Source: Hirsutella rhossiliensis (Eukaryota; Ascomycota; Sordariomycetes; Hypocreales; Ophiocordycipitaceae). Taken from it: 64,000 nucleotides of DNA. Numbering within the stretch: the first letter of the stretch is position 1; each line of letters begins with the position of its first letter. Both the position numbers and the translations under genes were made by a program. The notes under the pieces were generated by a model. It saw only the letters and a list, made by a program, of their open reading frames with translations, had not been told where the DNA came from and made no database searches. Shown piece by piece: positions 1-10,273 of the stretch. The stretch is taken from assembly GCF_020360975.1 (NCBI RefSeq), contig NW_025408669.1, forward strand, positions 8,060,001-8,124,000. The letters run 5' to 3'.

Positions 1-1
1 C

Positions 2-1175
2 AACGCAGTGTCGGCCCTCGGCAATCGATGGCTTCCTTGGCTTGATGTGAGCCCCCCCCGCCTCTTTGCCCTTGGTCCCTGCTGACCTGCATCGAGACCG
101 GTGCCATCTTTTGGACGTTTGCTGGTGTCATCGCCATCATGGTGTCCGTCCTCGCAATTGCTAAGAATGGCCGCCACGACGCCAAATACGTCTTCACCCA
201 TTTCGAGACCAGCTCGGGCTGGCCTGATGGCTGGTCATTTTGCGTCGGCCTTCTGCATGCTGGTTACGCCACCTCGTCAACGGGCATGATCGTCTCGTAA
301 GCCTCGTTTCCGTCGGCTATGGCTCTTCCGAGCCCCAGCCCTCCTCGTCCTCGCTGACCATCCGTTCCACAGCATGTGCGAGGAAGTACAAAAGCCATCG
401 GTCCAGGTCCCCAAAGCCATGGTCGCCACCATCTTCATCAACACCGTCGCCGGCCTGCTCTTCCTAATCCCCCTCGTCTTTGTCCTTCCGGACATCCCGA
501 CCCTCATCCAGGTTTCCGCCGGCCAGCCGGTACCCGCCATCATCAAGGATGCCGTTGGCTCTTCGGGCGGCGCCTTTGGCCTCCTCGTTCCCATCATGGT
601 GCTGGCCCTCATATGCGGCATCGGGTGCACCACGGCCACTTCGCGCTGCACCTGGGCCTTTGCTCGCGACGGCGCCATTCCCGGTTCTCGCTGGTGGATG
701 AAGGTCAACCGCAAGCTCGACGTGCCTCTCAACGCCATGATGCTGAGCATGGTAGTGCAAATCGTGCTCGCCCTCATCAACTTTGGCTCCTCAGCCGCCT
801 TCAACGCCTTTTCCGGCGTCGGCGTCATTTGCCTCACGGCTTCCTACGCCGTCCCCATCGCCATAAGCCTTTTCAGTGGCAGGAAGCAGGTCAAGACGGG
901 CCAATTCTACCTCGGCCCCATTGGCGTAGTCTGCAATGTCGTCGCCGTTGGTGTGTAACCCCTTGCTCCCCCATTTCATGGCATTGCTGCTCACTTCATT
1001 AGCCTGGTCCTTGCTGGCGTTGCCTCTGTTCTGCATGCCATCGACGATCCCTGTCACCGCCGCGACTGTCAACTACGCGCCGGCCGTCTTCGTGGCCGCC
1101 ATGGCCATCTCGGGGATTTGGTACTGGGCTTGGGGCCACAAGAACTATGCCGGCCCTCCTGTGCAGGGAGAGTGA
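2..1175 (+). CDS. APC-superfamily permease, choline/GABA transporter-like, 5' partial
   Basis: This is the C-terminal part of a plasma-membrane amino acid/choline-type permease (APC superfamily, the fungal group containing yeast Hnm1 and GABA permeases), which imports small nitrogenous solutes by cation symport. I place exons at 2-46, 97-296, 373-950 and 1003-1175, giving 331 residues plus TGA. Introns are 47-96 (GTGAG, CTGAC branch; the only available AG is 95-96), 297-372 (GTAAGC, CTGAC, CACAG) and 951-1002 (GTGTGT, CTCAC, TTAG). All phases join cleanly. Visible family blocks are LGNRWLPWLD, GRHDAKYVFTHFE, HAGYATSSTGMIVSMCEEV, CTTATSRCTWAFARDGAIPGS and WGHKNYAGPP near the C terminus. Several hydrophobic membrane segments are obvious. 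Roughly the first third of a ~500-residue protein lies left of the window. The family is clear; the substrate (choline, GABA, polyamine or another amine) cannot be read from the sequence. Confidence 0.9.
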
Positions 1176-2117
1176 TGGGAGGCGGCTGGCCTGGCTGCTG
1201 CCGCCTCATGCAACAGCAAGGCGATGGTCAAGTGAGATGTAAAGACGAGTGCGCCCACCACACTTTGCATACATCCGTTGACGCGCATCATGTGATGCCC
1301 GGCCATACGCTTCGGCCCCGGCGTTCCAAAGGAAAACACCTCCTCGTTTGGGACCCCGGCGGGCTTGTCTGCGAACCCTCTGCAGGGTACATTCCGAACA
1401 ACCAAACCCTCGCCGCTTCCATGCAAATTAATGCGGCCTAGCTGCCGAAACGTCTGGACTGAGTCCTGCGCTTCACGTCGCCAGTGCCGCATTATGTGCT
1501 ACGGCTGAGCAGCACTCATGGGGCCGAGCCTGATGAGCAGTGACCTCGAGATTCGAGAAGAGCGGCAGGCAAGACTCGTGACTTGCCGTCTTGGATCTTC
1601 CCATAGCTACGTCAAGTCAGCGCAGTGAGCGTTCTGCCAGGATGCTGCAGAGTAGAGCCATCATGCTACCTTGAGAGATATTCCTGGGCTGACCTTTTCT
1701 TGCCTGTCCATCGGGGAAAAAATGTTGATGTTCGTGATCAAAATGAACAATGACGACGTCAGATGCAGGTTGGCCGTGGACGGAGGAAACGAGAGCCCTG
1801 CAATGACGAATTGGAAAATTTAAGCGCACGATAGCCAGTCTTGTTTCTCTCTAGCCTATGGATGATGACCTGGCGAGGCCGTCACTGCCGTTTCGACACA
1901 GGTGAATAATGTCGAGCATCCTTGCAACAGACATGGACTTAGACACCAAGTGCATATGCCTGTTTCACTGGGTGGAATGATACAGGCCGGCATACCATGA
2001 ACGGGCTCAGGGCCGGTGCCATGCTTGAGGGTAGCCGAGAGCGGCCGCATTCAAAGTCGTCACGAGCCTTGTAGACGGTGTCGAGTCAGATCAGCTCTCC
2101 TGCTCTTGAGAAGCCAT

Positions 2118-2134
2118 CCCCCCCCCCCCCCCCC
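2118..2134 (+). repeat. Poly-C homopolymer run
   Basis: Seventeen consecutive C bases, followed after one A by four more. It is a simple repeat in the gene-free region, with no function implied, and its length may be unreliable in the assembly. Confidence 0.9.
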
Positions 2135-4298
2135 ACCCCAATCTCTGCTCAGATCAGGCAGCTACTCCCATCGAGGAAAGGGAGCAGCCGTCACGGGAGG
2201 GGGGCCAACGACTCGGCCCGCTCTCTGTCTGCCTCCTTTGGCAACCCCGAGCGAGGGCAGCAGCGGCTAAGTAGTGGTAGAGCCGCCCCCCTCCGTTCGA
2301 CGTGCATATCGGTGAGGCCAAGATGGACAGCATGTACAGTAATTGTCGACGCAGCATCAGCAGCATGGCCCGCATTAGCAGTAGTGCGTGCGTCGCAGGA
2401 CCAGACTGGGTGCATCTATCTGCTACATGCACAGTACATACAGTGTCCATCGCAGGTATGCATGGCTCGCGCAGTCCCACGACGCAGCATAATACCGTGC
2501 AGCATTTGGGGAGCAAAGGGCAGGCAACAAGGTCCGGGGGCATCGGACCCGTGATGGCCTGGCGACTTGCCGGGTGCCCTGTGAAAGCCGAGGTCACGGG
2601 TGTCTTATGGCACGAGGTTTTGAGTGAATAGGTCTTCCCTCCACTCGTTTGGTCTCATCACCCGGCGTGCTCTCTGGACAAGTCGTGCCGACTACAAGGA
2701 GGTTGCGTCCAACGCTGGGCAAGCCCATTTTGGCGATCAACCGAGGCAAGCATGCAGTACATACAGTATATGCATGCAACGCACGAAGTCGATCCAGCGC
2801 CCTGCGTGCTTGCCCGCCTGGCCAGTCAGACGTGGTCCCGGCGTTGGTGCGAGGATGCGGAGGCGTCCTGGTGTGGCGGTGGTCAAGCCATCCGGGTGGC
2901 TTCATCCATCGACCATGATAGGTCTGGCCCGTGAGATAAGAGCCGCGTACAGGATGGTAGGAGGGGGAGGAGGCTGTCCCATCCACGAAAGCACACATAC
3001 ACCCGTAGATCTCTAACTCGCGCAAAGGGAAAAGGGTGCAGACCCCTTATCACAGATCAGCCATCCGCCCCTCCCCCCCATCTCCTCATCCATGATCCGA
3101 AGAGCGGTTCGGCATCCCTTTGCTGATCTTAGGTCGGCCGGCTCTCTGCTTGCCCCTTTGGCACACGTCGTCTACCCATCTCTCCTTTGGATCTTGGTTT
3201 CCCTTGCGCGGGATCTCGACGGGGTGAAAAGAGACGTAGTGGCGGGCGGGCGGCCTGCAGATCCCGGGCTGCAGTACGGACCCCTTTCGGCCCTCGACGC
3301 GGCGCCGTCAACGGCAAGCCGGGAGAGGGGGGAAGGACCTCGTATTTACAGTAGCGCGGGGTTGGCCTTGGGAGGAAGGGCTGACGATGTGGGCGGCAGC
3401 CAAAGCACCGCGATGGCCCCCCATGTCTAGACTCTCTCCCCGCAATCGAGCCGTTGGACTTGGGGAGAGTCGAGGCCGGCCCACGACACAACGTCCAAGA
3501 CGCGTGGCGAGGATAGGGGAAGAGGTCAGGGTCGTTGATTGGCCATTGCTCGTCCTCACCGTCTCTTACTGATAATGCATATAGGGGGCGATACCGGAAC
3601 CTCGCAAGCCACGATTGCTTTCTGCAACAGCAATGGAGTGGTGGTTGTGCCCCTTGGCTCGATTGTCTCTGTCTTGTCGGGTGGCAAGAACCGTCCGCCA
3701 TGGTGTGTAAGTGTGTGTGCGCGGACACGCCAGTCGTCTACGCATATGTCTGTATGTACGGACGGACGGACCTGCTTGGCTGCTGCGGTGGCGTGGCTCG
3801 ACGAGAGAAAAGCCGGGCTCCTTTGCGGCCCTTGGCAGCGGGTAGCACGGAGCACACGCGGACGTTACTCGGGCTTCGATTCGACGTCGTTGATGGGCTC
3901 CGGGGCTGAAGGTGAAATGCAAGCCGCACGTCGCTCGGGCGGTCCAAGCAAGAGGTTCATAGACATGACGTCAATTCTTTTTCCACAGCCTGGAGTCAAG
4001 GGAAAAACTTTTCTCATCGTGTCAAGCGGGGGTTGGAGAGAGGCTACTACCAGCATCGTGAAACCATGGGGCCCGTCCTCGGGCCGCCGCCAAAACTGGG
4101 CAGACTCTGGATGGGTAGGTTAGGAATTATGTAGCATCTCACGACCCCACAAACATGGAGAAGGGTCAGAGATGGCCGTTTGAGGTGAGGGCCTGGTAGG
4201 TGGCTGGCGACCAAAATACCATGCCGCATGGACGGGCAACCATATCTCATCGAGGACAGCTTCAGCTACAGCACACGGCCGCCCGCGGATACTAGAGC

Positions 4299-4342
4299 CC
4301 ACCACCACCGCCACCACCACCACCGCCACCACCACCACCATT
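4299..4342 (+). repeat. CAC/GCC trinucleotide microsatellite
   Basis: About 14 tandem copies of CAC, interrupted twice by CGC. Depending on frame it would read as poly-His, poly-Thr or poly-Pro (poly-Val, poly-Trp or poly-Gly on the opposite strand). No gene context supports translation. Confidence 0.9.
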
Positions 4343-7300
4343 CCTACCCACCATCCAGAAATCGAAACGACGGGCCCGCTCCCTTGCCCCCCCCTCTCGA
4401 TGTGCTTTCTTTCTTGCTGTGGTGCAAGTCGATGCCGACGGCCCGGCGGCGACAGAGGGCAACAAGCGAAAAAACGCACAGAGGGTCCAGGGTAGGCAGG
4501 GATCCTTTGGCGGCGTCGTGAGCAGTACGACTACAACGGGGACGTCGGCATTGACGGTGCCGGAAGCATGGCAGTCAGTGACAGCAGACAAAGAGCAGAA
4601 GAGGCCAAGGGCCAACGGGAGCCCGGGCATCACGACTGCGTGCTTGTTGGGGTATGTGCTGCCCTGCACAGCCTTTGTCCGACAATTTGGAAGGCTTCAT
4701 GTGCGTGTACCAACAGTGTAGCATGCCTCTGTACGTCATGGACCGCAGCCGGACGGCGGTGGTGCCACGCTTGCCAAGGCCAACCAGCAATGCCAGCCGG
4801 ATAGCACGCCATGTATTCGGTTGCTTGTGCGACGTCTCTTCTCGAAGCAGAGGCCGAATCACATCGGGGCCCGGGGCTGGAGGCTATCGATTCTAGATGC
4901 CACTCGGTCACAGATGCGCCTGTCGAGCATGGATGAGAAGTCGATGCCAACACCATTTATTACTTGCACGAGGCATCAGGGGGTTGGCGCCGTTTCCGGT
5001 ATTAAGCGTCATGGTCCACCATTCGGCTGCGGCTGCGCATCGTCAGAGGACCGCTTACTCATCCGGGGGACTGTAAAAGGAGTACTGTAAGGACAGCAAC
5101 TAGGTAGCCGGATCCCGACGGCCCTCTTTTCGCGCCGTTGGCCCGAGCAGATGAACGAGGCAAGCAACCAACCCTTTTGAGTCTTGGCCAAAGGCACCGA
5201 CGACTTGTCGCTGCTCGGCCGACATTTTAAAAGGGAGACAAAGCTCAAAGAGGCCTACAGAGAGTGACCCCTGCTAGCGCATACGTGGTATGAACGCATG
5301 TCGTATAAATGCATGCGCGCCTGGGCTGCATGTACTGTATGGCATGGATGTGGATACCGCGTACGTGCATATGTACTGTACCCGTACATGCGCGTGCATG
5401 CATCCCTGCTGCGCGAGAGAGTGTCCGCGCCTGTCTCTCTGCCAATCACAACCCGCAGCCGACTCGTGCTATCGAGATAGCGGACTTGACGTGCCGCGAC
5501 GTCGACCCAACCAGCCTTCGCCGAGCCGGCACCACGCCACCAGAGGCGTTGCATGGCATAGAAGCATCCTCGCGAGCCAGGCACGGCCCAGGGCGTGATT
5601 ACAGTACTTGCTGCCATGGGCACCTCGGAGGTCTGGACGGACCGGCGGCAGCGAGGCGCACGTTTGTGCCCGCGAACAAACCAAAGAAGCAACTTTGCCG
5701 AGTTCTCTACGGCTCTACGGTAGCTACAGTAGTTGGCTGACTCTACAGTAGTCGTACTGACTCGCAGGGGTCTAGATTGCGACACGGCTGGGAACTGTCC
5801 ATCAACCGTACGCATGCAGTGCCGTTGCCTTGACAGACACTTGAACGAGCCTCCCGCCGTCGCAGCAGTCATACCAAGAGTGGCATTCCCCGCAGCCTGT
5901 GTGGTGGGAGCGAGCGCCAATGGTCCGCGGACAAGTGCTCCTGCTACCGAAAGGCGGCGTTGTGGTGGGTGGGTGGAGGCCCAGCTCTTGGCTGTAAGCG
6001 CTCCCGTACTCGACCGCCTGCGTTTCGTTTCCTTTTGCTTGCTTCCTTCTGTTCAATGTCGATTTCCCTTGTGGACGGGCATCTCATTGCAAGCGTCGTC
6101 TGCTTTGTACACACCCCCCGACGTCAGCGCTCAACGGAAAGCAGGGAAAAAGAAATTTGCCGGGGGGATGCATGGATGGGCTTGCGCGTTGGCCGTTGTC
6201 GTTGAGCGTTTCATCTGGTACATGCCCTCCCACTCACACATTCACTCCGTCCTTGACGGCGCGGACGGATGAGGAGAGCAACTTGAGCCACCGTCTTGCT
6301 GCCCGGTGGCGCCAGACAGAACGGACAAGGCTCGGGAATGACGGTTGGGCCAAAAGAATGACAATCCGACAATAGCGACCGCAGAGGTTTTCCCGTGCTA
6401 TGCGAGACGCATACGCGCATTGCCTCCATGCATGTCTCTGTACGATACGTCGCGCGGACATGACGAACCGCGATGAATGCTCCGGCAACGTGGTGGCGCA
6501 CGCCGACAAGAGGGCTTGGTTTTTGTTTGTCCCATGTTACGAAGTGGAGCCGTGAAATTTGGCAGCAGGGGCCGCATGCTGTCTCTGGATTCGATGGGGT
6601 TTGTGCGAGAGCATGCAGCCGTACCTCGACGTCAACTCGACTTGGTCGATACGGCAGTCCCCGCGGAAATGCAGGCAATGGGCGGTGGTGCTAGTAGTCG
6701 AGGCGAGCCGGCAGTGGGCGAGGACGGACAAGTCCGCATGGAAACACCGCCTTCAAGGGTTTCTCCCCACGGCTGAACCAGCCTGCACAGTGAGTCGAGT
6801 TGGGTTGGGGGAGAAAAAACTGGAATGTCTGGAGGTGGCTTGGCCCCACCGGTTTATTCACAGCAACCCCCTGTCCACGCCATGCCATGCCGGATCCATG
6901 TCTCTCTCTTATCTCGTGTGGCGAAGCATCCTTGTTGTGTTGAATCAGCACCGAGACCGGCTCACCCCACTGTGGCGTGCTCGCCTTCTTCCTCTCCGGA
7001 CGCGAGGCATCAGCTCAGGTCAGCCTCCGTGGCCGGCCCCGGTGAGAGGATCCACACGGCTGTCCCGGGGAAGCACTCGGGGCTTTATCAGATGGGAGGG
7101 ATCCAAGAGGGCATGAGACTGTCCTATCATCCACTGCCTGCCTGCATCGAATTGCTACCGTACCGAGCGGGAGAGGACCGGAGCCCCGGCATTGACTGCG
7201 AATTGCCTCTTACAGCAGGGCCGCCCTCGAGCCGAGGCCAACTGGTTCGTTGCACTCTTTGCTCCGATAGCCGAGCCATATTGCAACTGCCGTCCAAGAG

Positions 7301-8506
7301 CCAACTCGTGTTTACTTCTCAAAGGGGTGGGCGAAGAGAAACATAAAATGAAACGAGCAAACAAGAAGGAAAAAAAGAGCAGATAGCAGGCAGGAGCGTG
7401 GCACGGAGAATCGGAGGCTCCTTTGGCGCTCGGTCGTCGTCGGAGAAGACCTGGATCGGACGGAGAGGGGGTGTGTGTGGCACACGCCCAGCCTTGGCAG
7501 CAACTCTGTTTTTTCCCTTCCTTTTTTCTTTTGCCCGCTTTCCCCTTGCTTTTTCTACATGGACGCCTCGGATGCGGTCTCGCCATTCTCCACGCGTGGG
7601 TGTGTGGCGACCAAGGTTCAATTGCATGGGCTATTCTTTCTCTTCCCCAGACCGGTCTGTTCTCAGACTAGGCAGCGCTTTGCCCCGAGGCTGCTTGCTT
7701 GGCGAGTCCCGGCGTAAAGGTGAGCATGAAATTGGTCAGTCGAGAGAATAAGCACCAAGCACGCCGGGTACGTCATGGATGCCAGTGTCTGTCTTATGTA
7801 CGCGGTGCTTGGCTGCGCTCTGCAAGAAATTGGGGCGCCATCGTGGCCTGAACCAGGAGGGGCCGTGTCAGATCCGGATCGCTCGCTCTCTATTAGTCGA
7901 CGACACTTGGCAAGTGACTAGGCCTAGCTTGTTGCGCCCTGCACGCGCGTACGGGTTTGCCTCTGTGTCGGTGAGCAGAGACAGTGGTGCATGAGTTACG
8001 GAGTACTTGACGGGCTTGTCAAGCCGAGGAGCTATGCCTGTCTGTGCTTGCGAGTTATACCGCAGTGTTTTGTGATGTGAGAGAGAAAGAGACCTTTGCA
8101 GCCTCGGCAGGAGATGGATGCCATTCCGTGCGGCTGATGAAAAGCCCATGCGGCTGTCTCCTTCAGACTCCATGCCTGCCGGGCCGTCGTGAACAGAGCT
8201 GTGTGTGCGAGCGTGTGTGTGTGTGGGCGCGGGAGCGGACGAGAGAGGAGGTCATGGGCCGTGTTGAGACCCCTTTAGCGACGACGAGCGTTGGCCATGG
8301 TAACTACAGTAGGTGGTAAGTTAGGTAAAAAGGGAATCGTCTACAGTACGAGGCAGGGCCGTCGGTCCTTTGCTATAGTTGCGGTTGTCTCGTCCAGCAG
8401 GTGATCTAGGTGGCTCTGCCTCTTGTGGTGAAGTGGAGGAAATAATTGTTTGGCGGGTGGAGCTGAAGAATGGCAATGGACAAGTTGCAACGGATGGATA
8501 TTGTAA

Positions 8507-8538
8507 TTACAGTACAGTACAGTACAGTACGGTACAGT
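8507..8538 (+). repeat. AGTAC pentanucleotide tandem repeat
   Basis: The pentamer AGTAC (equivalently TACAG) is repeated about six times with one base change near the end. Each junction recreates the TACAGTA motif scattered through this intergenic region. Confidence 0.9.
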
Positions 8539-8803
8539 GCAACTAGCTGATGCCTGCTTCTTGAGCATGCTTGTACTGTAGGTGGCAACGACTGGCCGGA
8601 GAGGGCTCATGAATATTATTTGGCCGCATGGTAAAAGTCCCCCGTCTGATGTGAATGCGACGGTCCATGTGCCGGAGAGACAATCGCCATGCATCCAACA
8701 GGCCACTAATAACTAAATCAAGACCTGGAGAGATAGAGGAGGGAGGCTCCACTCCACCCCTCGGGGACCCCTGCCGGTGCGATCGTCGAGGCCAAGCGCT
8801 GCC

Positions 8804-8841
8804 ACTAGGTAGTAGTACTAGGTAGTAGTACTAGGTAGTAG
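8804..8841 (+). repeat. 13-bp tandem repeat CTAGGTAGTAGTA
   Basis: The unit CTAGGTAGTAGTA occurs almost three times head to tail. Related TAGGTA/TACCTA words recur at 8850-8860, 9095-9114 and 9189-9197, so this belongs to a wider family of short words in the region. Confidence 0.85.
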
Positions 8842-9389
8842 GCAACGTTAGGTACCTAGGCTGGCGCTGGCCCCACGGCTCTCGATAAGTGGTACAGTAG
8901 TATGTATTTGAGGAGTCGTCGAGACGGAACCTTTTCCCACCATACTTGCCCCTCTCTGCATCGTTGCATCTTTGCATTCATCGTGGTTGAACAAGACGGA
9001 AATCCGTGATTAGCCCCGAGAATTGAGCGCTGTACAGTACCGTAAACTCGTAGCGACCCCCCGTCGGCGTGGGAGGAGTAGGTATCGGTACTGGCTAGGT
9101 AGCTACCTACCTACTCCGGGACGTGGGCCATTTGCTTCAACAAACGTTCGATGCACGCACACGCCGGGCAACAGTAGTGCCAGAGATTACCTAGGTAGTG
9201 TTGGCTCCTCGGGCGTGGGAATGGATGGGGCACGGGAAATGGTGGCACCAGTTGTACAGTATGCATGCATTGTCCGGGTACCTGTACTTGCCGCATCTAC
9301 AGGGCTCCCACAGGTGCCGCCACTGGCCCCAGCGCCCGCCCCGAATGCAAAACGTACTACCAAGCTACTCGTCGGCTTCGCCTGTTCCG

Positions 9390-9560
9390 CTTGCTTTTTC
9401 CTTCTTCTTCTTCACGCCCCCCCTTGATTCTCTTGCTCTCTCTCCCCCGACCTCTCTCTCTTGGTCCTCGTCGAGCCAATTCTTCCCGCGTCGCGTCCTC
9501 CGTCTCCTTTCCTCGACCACGTCCCTCCTCCACGTCCCTCCTCCACGCGACAACTCCTCC
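9390..9560 (+). promoter_or_regulatory. Pyrimidine-rich promoter/leader of the CBM21 gene
   Basis: The + strand becomes strongly CT-rich (CTTCTTCTTCTTC, CTCTCTCTCCCCC, and a 14-bp unit CACGTCCCTCCTC repeated at about 9519-9548). Such CT tracts are common just upstream of transcription starts in filamentous fungi, so the promoter or start of transcription of the downstream gene is plausibly here. No TATA box is convincing. This is positional inference only. Confidence 0.4.
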
Positions 9561-9815
9561 CGTGGATCCTCTGACAAGGAAACACTGCGGCGCGCCCTCG
9601 CCAAAAATAAATCCCCGTCTTCGCCCAATCGGGTGACGTCGACATAATTCTTATTTTCCCCCGTCTCCTTCTCCGCGGCACCAATTCTTGCCTCTGTCCA
9701 CTGTCTGCCGTCTGTCAGCAGCTGCCGGCCGTTGAGCTTGTTGCTGTTGCGCGTCCGTCTGTCCTGCCTCGCTTGCTCGGCTGCTGGAATATTGCCCGAG
9801 AGAGCACCCGACGAC

Positions 9816-9999
9816 GTAAGTTTCGAGAGTCTACGGCCCTACCGACATCGACCGCCTACCTACTACACCGCCTGCATATCTGCTTTCCCTCCCTTGGCAA
9901 CAACCTCTTCGTCCATCTATTTCCTACCCTTCCCCGCCACTCCCCGGGCCCAGAATCCCTAATCCTCGCCATGCTTGTGCTGATCCGTCGCTCTTCTAG
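9816..9999 (+). other. Possible 5'UTR intron of the CBM21 gene
   Basis: A perfect fungal donor GTAAGT at 9816-9821, a branch-like CTGAT at about 9980 and an acceptor TAG at 9997-9999 (a second TAG at 10022-10024) outline an intron in the leader. Removing it would also remove an upstream ATG at 9971. RNA reads spanning this junction would be needed to confirm it. Confidence 0.3.
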
Positions 10000-10111
10000 A
10001 CCTCTTTCCTCTGCTCTCCTCTAGCATCCTTGGCCCTTCTCCCCCGTCTCTCACGCCTCATTCTCCTCATCTCCTCCCCTCTCATCTCTCCCCCATTTCC
10101 GGATTGATCCT

Positions 10112-10120
10112 ATGATTTGA
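10112..10120 (+). promoter_or_regulatory. Minimal upstream ORF (ATG ATT TGA)
   Basis: A two-codon upstream reading frame lies about 155 bases before the main ATG at 10274. If the transcript begins upstream of it, it could lower translation of the main frame. It may equally be a chance occurrence. Confidence 0.3.
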
Positions 10121-10273
10121 TTCGCCCCGCGTCAACTCCTCGGGCCCGTCGTACCTGTCGACCTGGCCCCTTTCACCACCCTCCCGCCTCCTCCGTCTCC
10201 CCCGTCTCCCCTCTCGTCGACGACGCCTCTCTGCAACCTCGACAACGCCGCCTGGCCCGGCGGTTCCTTGGGG

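Larger units (their letters stand above)
1176..9370. other. Long GC-rich intergenic region, no supported gene
   Basis: I see no convincing gene in these 8 kb. The longest open frames on either strand (for example 3574-4123 on +, 5255-5920 on - and 6559-7116 on +) are rich in Arg, Ser, Cys and His, lack any family motif, lack intron-compatible extensions, and overlap other random frames. The stretch does hold simple repeats and many TACAGTA/TACTGTA motifs, listed separately. CA and TG dinucleotides are normal here, so it is not RIP-mutated. It may hold regulatory DNA or non-coding transcripts, but nothing in the sequence proves it. Confidence 0.6.

Noticed and set aside
3129..3728. 199-codon - strand frame
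   Set aside because: Arg/Pro/Ser-rich, no domain, no splice support, overlapped by + strand frames of equal quality.
5255..5920. 221-codon - strand frame in the gene desert
   Set aside because: No motif, unnatural composition, spans simple-sequence words; other frames of similar length overlap it.
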